DNA of 64,000 bases. Origin: Desulfovibrio gilichinskyi (GTDB lineage: Bacteria > Desulfobacterota > Desulfovibrionia > Desulfovibrionales > Desulfovibrionaceae). Below are positions 29,160-38,929 of this stretch, in pieces. Both the position numbers and the translations under genes were made by a program. The stretch's first letter is position 1. Each line of letters begins with the position of its first letter. The notes under the pieces are model-generated. The model had not been told where the DNA came from and did no database searches. It worked only from the letters and a program-made list of their open reading frames with translations. Where the stretch lies: contig NZ_FWZU01000005.1 in the NCBI RefSeq assembly GCF_900177375.1, positions 372,001 to 436,000 of the forward strand. The letters are read 5' to 3'.

Positions 29160-29873
29160 ATGTGTGATTTTCCGCCTCCGTATTCAATACGGGTAAGTGC
29201 TAGGGCGAAAAATGTGATCATTAAATTGATTCCTGATAAAGGCCTGGAAGTGGTTCTGCCCAAAGGGGTAAGCAAAAGAGAAGTTCCTAAGTTCCTTGAA
29301 AGAAAGAGGGAATGGATTTTATCCGCAATCAGTCATCTTGAAGGTAAAGGCTTTTCACTTTCTCCCCCCAAACTTGTTCTGCCTGAGAGTATATTTTTTG
29401 CTGCCAATGAAACTGAAATTTTTATTCACAGAGTGCGGACCAGAAAAGTCGGTTTGCATGTCCGTAAAAATGTAGACAAGTTGATGTTAAGCGGAACGGA
29501 TTGGACTGAGCAGGAAGATATTGCAGCTTTGACAGAGTTCGTGCGCACTCAGGCCCGCTCTTTTTTATCAGCCGAGATAACGGATCTTTCCAAAGAACTT
29601 GGAATGAATTTTAAAAAGCTCTTTATCAGGTCACAGCGGAAACGGTGGGGCAGTTGTTCTTCAAAAGGTAATATCAATCTTAACATGAAGCTCATGTTTT
29701 TGCCGTACAGTTTAGTACGCTATGTGATTATCCATGAGCTTTGTCATACTGTTCACCTGAATCATTCGCTTAAATACTGGCAACTGGTTAAACAGGTTGA
29801 ACCGGATTTCCAGTTGCTTGAAAAAGAGCTTGGCAAAGCAAGCCTTCTCGTTCCGGATTGGATTAATTTATAA
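29160..29873 (+). CDS. YgjP-type (DUF45/M48-like) metallopeptidase
   Basis: 237 residues. The C-terminal half shows the family sequence RSQRKRWGSCSSKGNINLN and the zinc motif IIHELCHTVHLNHS, an HExxH with a third ligand position in the following NHS segment. The N-terminal half contains IRVSARAKNVIIKLIPDKGL, typical of YgjP proteins. These are predicted cytosolic zinc peptidases, whose function in bacteria is poorly known. No neighbour suggests a substrate: divergent from the MFS gene, followed by a 264-base gap. Confidence 0.88.
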   Translation: MCDFPPPYSIRVSARAKNVIIKLIPDKGLEVVLPKGVSKREVPKFLERKREWILSAISHLEGKGFSLSPPKLVLPESIFFAANETEIFIHRVRTRKVGLHVRKNVDKLMLSGTDWTEQEDIAALTEFVRTQARSFLSAEITDLSKELGMNFKKLFIRSQRKRWGSCSSKGNINLNMKLMFLPYSLVRYVIIHELCHTVHLNHSLKYWQLVKQVEPDFQLLEKELGKASLLVPDWINL

Positions 29874-30085
29874 GAGAAGTCTTCAGTTTGCTACAATAGA
29901 AACAACAGCGTTTTCCACAGGTGTGCATAATCTGAACATCTAACTGGAATAACAGGTTTAGTTTTGAACATATGTAGTTCATATTGTATGGAGAAAAGGG
30001 AAAAGGACTATTTCAGAATATTATACCTGAGCTGGTTCACTTAAGCAGGAAGAGACTTCTATAGGTATGATGGAAATTTGACAAG

Positions 30086-30127
30086 TAAAAAAAAGAGGGG
30101 AGACCGTTTCGGCCTCCCCTCTTTTTA
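30086..30127. terminator. Bidirectional terminator between the YgjP-type and aminotransferase genes
   Basis: AGAGGGGAG pairs with CTCCCCTCT, flanked by A-run and T-run, so it can terminate both strands. The 210 bases before it hold no recognised feature. Confidence 0.85.
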
Positions 30128-30137
30128 TATAAGCTTA

Positions 30138-31325
30138 TTAAAACTGTGCGATAGCTTTTTTGAAACCTTCACGAGAGCGTTCAATCACGTCTACGCTTAC
30201 GCAGAACGCCAATCTGATGTACCCGGGGTATCCGAACCCTGTGCCGGGAACTGCAAGAATCTTTTCTTCCTGAAGTGCCGCGCAGAATTTTACATCATCT
30301 CCGCGGGGGGCGGCAGGGAAGAAATAGAATGCGCCTTTAGGCATTGTGTATGAGTAGCCTGCTTCATCAAGGATTTTAGCCATTGCATCGCGTCTTTCAA
30401 GGTAGATGTTTTTATCAACTTCAGACCCGAGGGCTTTTTCAAGCAGTTTTTGTCCAACAGCCGGAGCGTTGACAAAGCCGAGAATGCGGTTGGTAAGAAC
30501 CAGTCCTGCAAGCAGGGTTTCTTTTTCAGGCATATCCGGGTTGAGCAGCGCGTAGCCGATTCTTTCTCCTGCCAGTGACAGATTTTTTGAAAAAGAACTT
30601 ACCACAATGCTGTATGGATAAAGCGGCAGGACCGAAGGAACATCTACTCCGTCAAAGGCGAGGAACCTGTAAGGTTCGTCGGCAACCAGAAAAATAGGTC
30701 TTTCGCGGCCGATGTTTGCTTTTTTCAAAATTTCAGCGAGGCGTTCCAGATCTTCTTTTGAGTAAATAACGCCTGTAGGGTTGTTCGGGGAATTTATCAG
30801 TACAACACGGGTTTTTTCATTGATGGCTTTTTCTATTCCGTCAAAGTCCAATTCAAAAGTCAACGGTTTGGATGGAACTGTAACCAGTTCTCCGCCGGAG
30901 TTCTGAGCGTAGAACCCATACTCTACAAAGTAAGGAGCAGGGCAGATAAGTTGATCACCCGGTTCAAGAATGGCGCGATAGAGAGCATTGATTGCTCCGG
31001 CAGCACCGCAGGTTACGATGATATCGCTTCCTTCAACCTTAACTCCTTGTTCCTGCGAAATATGTTCTGCCATTTTTTCGCGCAAAGAAGGGTAACCTGC
31101 ATTAGGCATGTATCCGAATGTAAACGGTTCTCCGGCACATCCTGCTATTTCTCTGAGACCGTCAGCTATTGCAGCCGGAGCCGGAACATCAGGGTTGCCG
31201 AGAGAGAAATCGCATACAGCATTTTCGCCAAATTTTTTCTTTAAGATCATTCCGGTTTCGAACATCTTACGAATCCAGGATGAGTGGTCGAGGTAACCTG
31301 CTACCTGACTTGAAAGCAATTTCAT
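30138..31325 (-). CDS. Class I/II pyridoxal-phosphate aminotransferase
   Basis: 395 residues. The fold-type I signs are SLGNPDVPAPAAIADGL (substrate loop), NSPNNPTGVIYSKEDL, ADEPYRF, the PLP-binding Lys in VVSSFSKNLSLAGERIGY, and IRLAF near the C-terminus with the substrate-carboxylate Arg. It resembles aspartate/alanine-type enzymes; the amino acid cannot be set from sequence. The DEAD-box gene ends up 25 bases upstream, so both are probably one transcript (helicase first). Confidence 0.85.
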   Translation of the reverse strand: MKLLSSQVAGYLDHSSWIRKMFETGMILKKKFGENAVCDFSLGNPDVPAPAAIADGLREIAGCAGEPFTFGYMPNAGYPSLREKMAEHISQEQGVKVEGSDIIVTCGAAGAINALYRAILEPGDQLICPAPYFVEYGFYAQNSGGELVTVPSKPLTFELDFDGIEKAINEKTRVVLINSPNNPTGVIYSKEDLERLAEILKKANIGRERPIFLVADEPYRFLAFDGVDVPSVLPLYPYSIVVSSFSKNLSLAGERIGYALLNPDMPEKETLLAGLVLTNRILGFVNAPAVGQKLLEKALGSEVDKNIYLERRDAMAKILDEAGYSYTMPKGAFYFFPAAPRGDDVKFCAALQEEKILAVPGTGFGYPGYIRLAFCVSVDVIERSREGFKKAIAQF

Positions 31326-31350
31326 CTTCTAGTCTCCAAATCGTTTTCTG

Positions 31351-32901
31351 TTAGTATCTGTCATGTCCGCCGGAATTTCTGCCTTGCGGTCTACCACCTC
31401 TTTGAGGTCCTCCGGAACGGTTTCCTGACCTTGGAGGTCTTGCTTGCCGTTTGCTGTTGCTTTCGATCTGATCTTCAGATGGCGGCTGCGGCGGGCGGGC
31501 GTGTAGCGAGTTCTGATAAAGTTCATCCATGAGCATTCCTACCAAAGTGCATTGCTCATCATCTTCCGCAAGCTGGCGGACAAGGTCTTTGTAGCGGTTG
31601 ATGCGCTCTTTTTCAAGAATAGTTGTTGAGCGGTATTTGCTTTCCAGAATGTTGGTAAGCCTTTCATTAATAGTATTTAAAACCTCTTTATCATCTGGCA
31701 GGGCGCGGCAGTCAAAGTTGATACTGTAAGTTGCAGCAATTCGTTGCAGTTCCAGTTTCTGAATAACATCAACAAGAGAAATTGCTATTCCCGATGATCC
31801 TGCTCTTCCTGTGCGTCCTGCTCTGTGGATGTAAGATTCTTTATCTTCAGGCGGTTCATATAAAATAACATGCGATAGATCCGGAACGTCAATTCCGCGT
31901 GCCGCAATGTCAGTCGCCACCAGAAATTTAATTTTACCGGATCTTAAATCTCCAAGAATACTTTCTCTTTTGTTTTGCGAAAGGTCTGAAGTTAATTCTC
32001 CGGCGTTGAATCCAAAGTTGTTCAGTACGGCAGTTACGAAGTTTACATCAGCTTTGGTATTGCAGAAAATGATGGCTGAGGTGGGATTTTCCATTTCAAG
32101 GACTCGCATAAGCTGTCTTTCGCGGCCCATGGCTGGAACTTCGTAATATGCGTGTTCTATTTCTGCGACATGAACATGTTTACTGCTGAGGCTTAGAAGC
32201 TGGGGGTTGTACATAAACTCTTTAGAGAGCCGCAGTACGTGTTCGGGGAAGGTTGCTGAAAACATGTAGGTGCTGATCGGACGGTCCGGCAGATAGGATT
32301 TTACCTGTTGCATATCGGGGTAAAAACCGATTGAAAGCATCCGGTCAGCTTCGTCGAAAATCAGTGTTCTTATATCTCGCAGGGAGAAAGTCCTTTTCAT
32401 CAGATGGTCTAGAATTCGGCCGGGAGTTCCCACAACCATGTGAGCCCCTTTTTCCAGCTGTTCTTTCTGCCTGCCGTATCCTACTCCGCCGTATACGGAG
32501 AGAACTCTGATTCCTGTATCTTTGAAAATTATTTCAGCTTCACGTTCAACCTGTCTCGCGAGTTCTCTTGTAGGAACTAGGATTAAGGCTTGTGTGCGGT
32601 TAAGTGAAGGGTCTATTTTTTCGAGCAGCGGCAGTACAAATGCACCTGTTTTTCCGCTGCCTGTTCTTGCCTGAACCATCAGATCAATTCTCTTTAATTG
32701 ATATGGAAGAGATTTTGATTGAACCGGAGTCAGGTTTTCCCATCCGGTTTTTTCCAACGCATGTTTGATTGAGTTCGGCAGGTCTTCGATGGAAAGTTCT
32801 AGCAGAGCTTCTTCCGGTTCGACCACTTTGTCAGGTTCTTGATGGGCGTAGTTGTTTTTTAATTCTTCGCCTATTTGGTGGTCATCTTTCGAATTTTTCA
32901 T
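31351..32901 (-). CDS. DEAD-box ATP-dependent RNA helicase
   Basis: 516 residues. Motifs in order: Q motif near WENLTPVQSKSLPYQL, Walker A ARTGSGKT, PTRELARQ, TPGRILDHL, Walker B FDEADRML, SAT in MFSATFPEH, ATDIAARGIDVPDL, and HRAGRTGRAG. A basic, Gly/Arg-rich tail (RPPRSGNRSGGPQRGGRPQG) probably binds RNA. Such proteins remodel RNA in ribosome assembly or mRNA decay, often in the cold. CsdA/RhlE-like; the exact subfamily was not settled. Ribosome site region and 226-base divergent gap lie upstream. Confidence 0.92.
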   Translation of the reverse strand: MKNSKDDHQIGEELKNNYAHQEPDKVVEPEEALLELSIEDLPNSIKHALEKTGWENLTPVQSKSLPYQLKRIDLMVQARTGSGKTGAFVLPLLEKIDPSLNRTQALILVPTRELARQVEREAEIIFKDTGIRVLSVYGGVGYGRQKEQLEKGAHMVVGTPGRILDHLMKRTFSLRDIRTLIFDEADRMLSIGFYPDMQQVKSYLPDRPISTYMFSATFPEHVLRLSKEFMYNPQLLSLSSKHVHVAEIEHAYYEVPAMGRERQLMRVLEMENPTSAIIFCNTKADVNFVTAVLNNFGFNAGELTSDLSQNKRESILGDLRSGKIKFLVATDIAARGIDVPDLSHVILYEPPEDKESYIHRAGRTGRAGSSGIAISLVDVIQKLELQRIAATYSINFDCRALPDDKEVLNTINERLTNILESKYRSTTILEKERINRYKDLVRQLAEDDEQCTLVGMLMDELYQNSLHARPPQPPSEDQIESNSKRQARPPRSGNRSGGPQRGGRPQGRNSGGHDRY

Positions 32902-33127
32902 ATTCTTTTATCCTGTAATATTATGATGTAACTTTTAGTACTTAAGCCAGAATAACTCCTTTAGGCAAAGAGTATTTTGCGCAGTAAAAAATGTTATAAG
33001 CGTAAGCTATCAGATACTTGTTTTAGTATAGGTTATAACGATTTGATTTGAAACACAAAATGAGGGTAATTGTATACAGCTGTATTTTTATTCAATGGCG
33101 TTGGACTGTTAAACGGGGAAGGCGCAT

Positions 33128-33601
33128 ATGCTTGAAAAACTTATGTCTGAGCAGGTTTATTTTATTATAAGATGCCTTCTTGCTGCAGTGTTTTTTTATG
33201 CAGGTGTGACAAAACTGCTGGACACTCATGGTTTTGCTTCGGTTATAAGTGGATATGGGCTTTTGCCTGATTCTCTCGTTTATTTGACCGCTGTTTTTCT
33301 TCCGGTTGCGGAATTTTTGATTGCGATCGGTCTTGTCTGGGATCTCAAAGGTTCGCTGTCTCTTTACTTAATTTTTCTGCTTATATTTATGGGTGTTCTT
33401 GCCCACGGAATAAGTATGGGGCTTGATGTTGACTGTGGTTGCTTTGCGCCCGGGGATGCAGAAGGCAGCGCGTATCATTCTCTTTGGCAAGCTTTTTTCA
33501 GGGATCTGTTTTTGTTGTTTGGGTGTGTTTATCTTTATTGGCTTAGAGTGGTGAAGGAGTACAGACCCCGGTCTGTTTTTGCCTTTGTTTTAAAAAAATG
33601 A
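33128..33601 (+). CDS. MauE/DoxX-family membrane protein
   Basis: 157 residues with four hydrophobic segments (FIIRCLLAAVFFYAG, LTAVFLPVAEFLIAIGLVW, LYLIFLLIFMGVLAHG and LFGCVYLYWLRV). A Cys-containing loop DVDCGCFAPGDAEG between helices 3 and 4 matches the MauE/DoxX redox-associated group. MauE homologues help supply disulfides to periplasmic proteins; the precise role here is unknown. The rhodanese lipoprotein gene starts 22 bases later, and a joint function in periplasmic sulfur or thiol chemistry is plausible. Confidence 0.72.
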   Translation: MLEKLMSEQVYFIIRCLLAAVFFYAGVTKLLDTHGFASVISGYGLLPDSLVYLTAVFLPVAEFLIAIGLVWDLKGSLSLYLIFLLIFMGVLAHGISMGLDVDCGCFAPGDAEGSAYHSLWQAFFRDLFLLFGCVYLYWLRVVKEYRPRSVFAFVLKK

Positions 33602-33623
33602 ATTTGTTTTTTTGGAGGTTTTA

Positions 33624-34151
33624 ATGAAATTAGTCAGAAATGTTTTATCAATTGCCGCGGTGTGCACATTGATGTTTTCACTGGTCGGTTGCCTCGGCAG
33701 TGATAAATTTGAACAGGAAGTTGTAAAAGAAACCGGCGCAATCAAACTTGTGCGCGAAGTTCAGCGCGGTAATTATGATGTAATTTCTACTGCGGAGCTT
33801 AAAGCTCTTCTGGATAGTAAAGCTGATGTGCTTGTTATTGATACCATGCCGTATGAAGCAAGCTATAAAAAAGAGCATATTCCAGGTGCAAAGCAGTTTC
33901 TCTTCCCTATCCCTGATATGAATGAATGGGATGTTAAAGAAACTGACGGTAAAACACAGGAACAGTTTGTTGAGCTGTTAGGGCCTGATAAAAATAAAGA
34001 AATCATTATTTATTGTGGATTCGTTAAATGCACTCGCAGTCACAACGGAGCCGTGTGGGCTAAAAAGCTTGGGTACACAAATGTGAAAAGATACCCCGGT
34101 GGTATTTTCGCATGGAAGGGAGCAAAAAATCCTATTGAATCAGCTAAATAG
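33624..34151 (+). CDS. Rhodanese-domain lipoprotein
   Basis: 175 residues from the ATG at 33624, behind TTGGAGG; a TTG at 33612 is inside the ribosome site. A lipobox (SLVGC, Cys23) follows a short signal peptide, so it should be a periplasmic lipoprotein; +2 is Leu, fitting the outer membrane by the Asp rule. The rhodanese domain has VLVIDTMPYEASYKKEHIPGA, then the catalytic loop YCGFVKCTRSHNGA with two Cys, and YPGGIFAWKGA. It may carry sulfur or thiols. It is in an operon with the MauE-like gene; a terminator follows. Confidence 0.85.
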   Translation: MKLVRNVLSIAAVCTLMFSLVGCLGSDKFEQEVVKETGAIKLVREVQRGNYDVISTAELKALLDSKADVLVIDTMPYEASYKKEHIPGAKQFLFPIPDMNEWDVKETDGKTQEQFVELLGPDKNKEIIIYCGFVKCTRSHNGAVWAKKLGYTNVKRYPGGIFAWKGAKNPIESAK

Positions 34152-34176
34152 TCAATTTTAAGCAACACTTTATTTT

Positions 34177-34210
34177 TAGCCTCGACATTTTCAATGTCGG
34201 GGCTTTTTTA
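34177..34210 (+). terminator. Rho-independent terminator after the rhodanese gene
   Basis: AGCCTCGACAT pairs with ATGTCGGGGCT (one G-U pair), followed by six T. Confidence 0.88.
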
Positions 34211-34342
34211 TGGCATGTTGTAAACTTTTAAAAAGGATTGTTTTTCTATAAAAAATATGTATATTCGAAGTAAGACTGTGTTTTATATGTTTATATAAAC
34301 AGAATTAATTGAGCTGAGTATGCTCCAGATACGGGGGGAATT

Positions 34343-36118
34343 ATGCAAATATTAAGTCGTATAAAGATTGTTTCAAAATTAGGGCTTATTTTGATCACCA
34401 ATCTTATACTTGTTGTTACGATGGGTGCGGCTGCTTATTGGAGTTCTCAATATTTGCATGATGAACTGGTCAGCGTGTTCAGCACTGAGTATGCCGGTAT
34501 CAGTGTTTTGCTTGAAGCAGATAGGGATTTGCATCAAGCTTTGATCGCTGAGCGGAGCATATGCTTTATAACACCTGAATCAGATCTATTTAAAGGTCAG
34601 ATGAAAGATTATACTGACAATATCGGTCAGGCTGACACAAGAGTTAAAAAGTTTTTAAAAGTTTTCAATACTCCTGAAACAAAGAAGTATGTTGATGCTT
34701 ATTTTTCTGATCGCGAGAAATGGGAACCTGTATCACAACAGGTCATCAAATATGTACAGGATGGAAAGAATGCAGAAGCTCAGGTTGTTTCGCTTGGTGA
34801 AGCTAAAACTTTGTTTGATGCTATGCGGGAGAATTTAAATAAACTTACTGAGATAGTTGAAATGCAGTCACAAGCAAAACTAACAAGATCTAATGAGTCA
34901 TTTCAAAATCTGATTTATGTTATTTTGGGGATAACCTTTTTCGGTTTGGTCTTAGGCTCACTAATCACGATAGTTGTTTCTCGTAATATTACTGTGCCGA
35001 TTCATAAGATGGTTGCGTTTGCGCAGCAGATCAGGTCTGGAGATCTCAATGCCAGTCTGTCAGTGCAGCAAAAAGATGAAAACGGAGTCCTTGCTCAGGC
35101 ATTTCAAGATATGCTGGTTCAGTTAAATCGTACCTTGGCAGAAGTTAAGGAACAAAATGCTGTGGTGGAAGAGAAGGCTAAGCAGACATCAGAAGCCCTT
35201 GAGCTGGCTAAAGAAGCTACCGGAAAAGCTGAATCTGCTAAAGCTGAAGGATTATATCAAGCAGCTGAACGGATTGATGGAATCGTCGGGAAACTATCTG
35301 AGGCTGCAGAAAGAATTTCCCTTCAGGCTGAAGAAATAAGGCATGGAACAGCAGTGCAGTCTGAAAGAATTACAGGCGCTGCAACTGCAATGGAAGAAAT
35401 GAATGCATCTGTCTTTGAGGTTGCAAAAAATTCCGGCGAAGCGGCTACTGCCGGTGAAACTGCGATGTCTCAAGCTAACGAGGGCGCGAAAGTTGTCCAG
35501 AATTCAATTGATGCCATCAATGCGACGCAAAAGCAGGCGGGAGAATTAAAGGTCAATATGGACGAGCTTAGCCATCAGGCTCAGTCTATCGGACAAATTT
35601 TAGGGGTCATTACAGATATTGCAGATCAGACAAACCTGTTGGCATTAAATGCTGCAATCGAAGCCGCAAGAGCCGGAGAAGCCGGAAGAGGCTTTGCGGT
35701 TGTTGCGGATGAAGTCCGTAAGCTTGCTGAAAAAACAATGAATGCCACTAAAGAAGTCGGCGAAGCCATTTCGTCCATACAAAGTGTTGCAAACATCAAT
35801 GTTAAATCTATGGAGAGAGCTACTGTTGATCTCAGCCGGGCTGTTGAGCTTTCAGGACAGTCTCGTAAAGTTTTGTCTGAAATAGTTGTAATGGTGAGCA
35901 ATTCTTCTGAAAGAATTCAAGGTATTGCCGCTGCGACGGAAGAACAATCGGCCGCGTCAGAAGAAATTACCAGATCGGTTGATGAAGTCAGTCAGATTTC
36001 ACAACAGACAACAGAAGGTCTTTTGGAAACAACTAATGCGCTGCAGAGTCTCTCTGCCGAAGTCGTAGAACTTTCGGAGTTGGTGCGTAGCCTAAAGGCA
36101 GAAGGCAGCAGGCGATAG
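34343..36118 (+). CDS. Methyl-accepting chemotaxis protein
   Basis: 591 residues in the classic layout: TM1 near residues 12-32, a helical periplasmic sensor of about 160 residues resembling the four-helix bundle type ([17 protein letters not shown] and [18 protein letters not shown]), TM2 ([20 protein letters not shown]), a HAMP ([20 protein letters not shown]) and the cytoplasmic signalling domain with [20 protein letters not shown]. Bundle-type sensors bind small ligands, here unknown. It shares the conserved tip with the receptor at 3343. A transcript with its own terminator. Confidence 0.92.
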   Translation: MQILSRIKIVSKLGLILITNLILVVTMGAAAYWSSQYLHDELVSVFSTEYAGISVLLEADRDLHQALIAERSICFITPESDLFKGQMKDYTDNIGQADTRVKKFLKVFNTPETKKYVDAYFSDREKWEPVSQQVIKYVQDGKNAEAQVVSLGEAKTLFDAMRENLNKLTEIVEMQSQAKLTRSNESFQNLIYVILGITFFGLVLGSLITIVVSRNITVPIHKMVAFAQQIRSGDLNASLSVQQKDENGVLAQAFQDMLVQLNRTLAEVKEQNAVVEEKAKQTSEALELAKEATGKAESAKAEGLYQAAERIDGIVGKLSEAAERISLQAEEIRHGTAVQSERITGAATAMEEMNASVFEVAKNSGEAATAGETAMSQANEGAKVVQNSIDAINATQKQAGELKVNMDELSHQAQSIGQILGVITDIADQTNLLALNAAIEAARAGEAGRGFAVVADEVRKLAEKTMNATKEVGEAISSIQSVANINVKSMERATVDLSRAVELSGQSRKVLSEIVVMVSNSSERIQGIAAATEEQSAASEEITRSVDEVSQISQQTTEGLLETTNALQSLSAEVVELSELVRSLKAEGSRR

Positions 36119-36146
36119 TAATAGTTGTCTTTGTATAAGATTGCTC

Positions 36147-36187
36147 AAAAAAAGATCAGTTAAGAAGTTTTTTAACTGATCTTTTTA
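36147..36187. terminator. Terminator after the second chemoreceptor
   Basis: AAAGATCAGTTAA pairs with TTAACTGATCTTT, then more T. A-run at the left suggests it may also serve the converging gene at 36236. Confidence 0.88.
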
Positions 36188-36235
36188 ATTTTAATAAAGA
36201 ATAGTTTAACAGGTTTAATCTTGCCCTGCTCAAAT

Positions 36236-37348
36236 TTAAGCTTCAATGGCAATAAGTATTCCGTCCGGTTTGTTGTTGCCTTTTATCAGCATCTCCCCTG
36301 CGGCCTGGCAGGCTGTTTCAATGTCGATTCTTGATGACAGTTCGCATGCTTCTTTCAGTTCTTTTACTCCCTCTCCGGCGGATTTGAATGCAGATAGCAT
36401 TTGGGTGCTATAAATGAACAGTCTGCTGCTTTTTTTCATTTCGAAAGTGGCGCAAGGGAGCATACCTTTTCCCAGGTCGCCAAGCGGTCCGCTTTGGGGT
36501 TCAATAAAAACAGTTGATCCGTTCTTTTGCAGTAATATGGGCGGGAGTGCTCCAGCATCTACTACCGTGAGTGTTTCAGTCCCCCGGTCAACTTCAGCAT
36601 ATATTCCCGTCACCTCTATGGCTTTGTTCATGTCACTGACAAAATATTCTTGCAGAGCAATACCGATATTTCTGAAAGTTTCAGCAGGCGTGTAAAGCGG
36701 ACCTGTGTTAAGGATCAGAGCTTTTTTGAGCAAAGTTGCGATTTGTTCATTTAATCGCGGCGGAGTAAAGTTCAGTAGTAAATGGCTTTCAGAATTATTG
36801 GCCAGAATCACTGACTCGTGAAAGTATGCTTTTGATGTTTCATATTTTGCAGGAAATATTGAGATACTTGTGCGCAAAAATTGATCATCATTGTCGGCTG
36901 ACAGTTGTAAGTCCGGTTTTAAAGTTTTTTCTGTTTTGCTTAGTATAAACTTATCATTTTCAGCTATTTTCAGGTGCAGCCTGATCCGGTGTAAAACTTC
37001 TCTGTATTCGAAAGGCTTTGTAATAAAATCTACGGCTCCGGCATCGAATCCTTTTCTGGTGTTTTTTGCATCATCCAGCGCGGTTAAAAAAATAATCGGT
37101 ATTTCTGAAGTTTCAGGAGACATGCGCAAAATAGTTGCACATTCAAATCCGTTTTCTCCTGGCATCATTATATCCAGCAGAATAAGGTCAGGCTGTTTTT
37201 TTACCGCAAGTTCAATACCCGTTCTGCCGTTGTTTGCTGTAATAACTCTGTATCCTCGCTGGCGAAGAACTAACTCAAGAAATTCCAGGTTAAACGGTTC
37301 ATCATCAATAATCAGAATTTTAGGTATATAATTTGGCTTTACGGGCAT
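36236..37348 (-). CDS. Response regulator with a degenerate PP2C-like output domain
   Basis: 370 residues. Residues about 10-130 are a complete receiver: LIIDDEP, phosphoacceptor Asp in ILLDIMMPGENG, FLTALDD and TKPFEYREVL. Residues about 230-350 look like the RsbU/SpoIIE phosphatase fold (VDRGTETLTVVDAGALPPIL and GPLGDLGKGM), but the first metal-binding motif (GGDFYD in RsbU) is missing and TDG is replaced by IYSTQMLSAF. So the phosphatase is probably inactive or strongly divergent. It may act as a binding partner in a partner-switch pathway; a STAS protein is at 26374. Confidence 0.75.
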   Translation of the reverse strand: MPVKPNYIPKILIIDDEPFNLEFLELVLRQRGYRVITANNGRTGIELAVKKQPDLILLDIMMPGENGFECATILRMSPETSEIPIIFLTALDDAKNTRKGFDAGAVDFITKPFEYREVLHRIRLHLKIAENDKFILSKTEKTLKPDLQLSADNDDQFLRTSISIFPAKYETSKAYFHESVILANNSESHLLLNFTPPRLNEQIATLLKKALILNTGPLYTPAETFRNIGIALQEYFVSDMNKAIEVTGIYAEVDRGTETLTVVDAGALPPILLQKNGSTVFIEPQSGPLGDLGKGMLPCATFEMKKSSRLFIYSTQMLSAFKSAGEGVKELKEACELSSRIDIETACQAAGEMLIKGNNKPDGILIAIEA

Positions 37349-37615
37349 TAATGTGAATCCTTCGCGGGGGTTACTTTAGACACTCAATTTTGAGTTTTCT
37401 TCTTTGCATAGCCGGCGAATCAGTTTACACAGAAACAGTACATCAATAAAGCTTATGTCGTTAGCGATTTCAGCATTTAAACAAGTGTGCAACAAAGCTT
37501 ATAATTGTGTTGCTTCGCCTATTTTTAGTTGCGTGGTTTACAGGTGCATAATGACTTATGGAGTCAGGCTGCATAAGGTTTTATCAAAACTTTTATCTTT
37601 TTCGGAGTTGATGAA

Positions 37616-38722
37616 ATGCTTATTGGTATTCCTAAAGAAATTAAGACTATGGAAAACAGGGTCTCTATGACTCCTGGCGCAGTTGAAAGTCTTGTCCGCC
37701 GCGGACACAGCGTTGTTGTTGAAAAAGGGGCAGGTACAGGAAGCGGTCTGACCGATGACGAGTATGTTTCTGCCGGAGCGAAAATGGTAACGGTTGATGA
37801 AGCATGGTCCGCTGAAATGGTCATTAAAGTTAAAGAGCCTATCAGTTCTGAGTACAAATACCTCCGCAAGGGGCTTTTGCTTTTTACATATCTTCACCTT
37901 GCCGCAGACAAAGAGTTGACGGATGCCCTTCTTGAGAGCGGCACCACAGGCATTGCATATGAAACGGTTCAGCTGCCGGATCGATCGCTGCCTTTGCTCA
38001 CTCCCATGAGTGAAGTTGCCGGACGTATGTCTGTTCAGGAAGGCGCACTTCATTTAAAAAAAACTAAGGGCGGCAGAGGAGTCCTGTTGAGCGGAGTTCC
38101 CGGTGTATCTCCTGCGAATGTAATGATTCTTGGCGGAGGCGTTGTCGGTACCAACGCTGCTAAAATTGCTGTAGGCATGGGGGCTAAGGTTACCATTTTT
38201 GACGTAAACCATTCAAGGCTTCAGTACCTTGATGATATTTTTAACGGTAGAGTTGTTACCATGACTTCTACTGAGCCTAATATCCGCGCCGCAGTTACTC
38301 AGGCTGATCTTATAATAGGTGCGGTTTTAATTCCCGGGGCCAAGGCTCCTAATCTTATCACCCGTGATATGCTTTCAACCATGAAAGAAGGAACTGTTAT
38401 TGTTGACGTAGCTGTTGATCAGGGTGGATGTGTTGAAACCAGTAAGCCTACAACACACACTGACCCTACTTTTGTGGTTGACGGTATTGTGCATTACGGG
38501 GTTGCAAATATGCCAGGCGATGTCCCGAGAACTTCTACCTTCGCGTTGGTTAATCAGACTCTGCCTTATGCAATGCAGCTTGCGGACAAAGGGCTTGATG
38601 CTTTGCGGGCCAATGAATCTTTGAAACTCGGTCTTAATACTATAGACGGCAAGCTTACTTTTGCGGCTGTCGGAGAAGCTTTCGGAATGGATACAATTAC
38701 TCCTGATGAAGCTCTTGCTTAA
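37616..38722 (+). CDS. ald: Alanine dehydrogenase
   Basis: 368 residues with CGGAG as ribosome site. Family motifs: MLIGIPKEIKTMENRVSMTP, VIKVKEP (catalytic Lys), LFTYLHLAADKELT (catalytic His), the NAD site VMILGGGVVGTNAAKIAVGM and VDVAVDQGG. It catalyses reversible oxidative deamination of alanine to pyruvate and ammonia with NAD. It suits use of alanine as carbon and nitrogen source. Monocistronic with a clear terminator. Confidence 0.96.
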   Translation: MLIGIPKEIKTMENRVSMTPGAVESLVRRGHSVVVEKGAGTGSGLTDDEYVSAGAKMVTVDEAWSAEMVIKVKEPISSEYKYLRKGLLLFTYLHLAADKELTDALLESGTTGIAYETVQLPDRSLPLLTPMSEVAGRMSVQEGALHLKKTKGGRGVLLSGVPGVSPANVMILGGGVVGTNAAKIAVGMGAKVTIFDVNHSRLQYLDDIFNGRVVTMTSTEPNIRAAVTQADLIIGAVLIPGAKAPNLITRDMLSTMKEGTVIVDVAVDQGGCVETSKPTTHTDPTFVVDGIVHYGVANMPGDVPRTSTFALVNQTLPYAMQLADKGLDALRANESLKLGLNTIDGKLTFAAVGEAFGMDTITPDEALA

Positions 38723-38766
38723 AATTTTAAAATAATTTGTTTTTAAATCGAGCCTGATTATATATG

Positions 38767-38802
38767 AAAAGAGGTAAAAGTTAGTACTTTTACCTCTTTT
38801 TT
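38767..38802 (+). terminator. Rho-independent terminator after ald
   Basis: AAAGAGGTAAAAGT is followed after four bases by its complement ACTTTTACCTCTTT and T residues. Confidence 0.9.
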
Positions 38803-38929
38803 GAATTAATATTGAAAATGATACTGTAAATGAATAAACAAATTTTATTTGAAGTCTTTTGTTTTATTTGCATGGATGGTAACTTTAAAAACTGAGAGTT
38901 ATCACTTTGGAATCGAGACGGAGGAAGGC

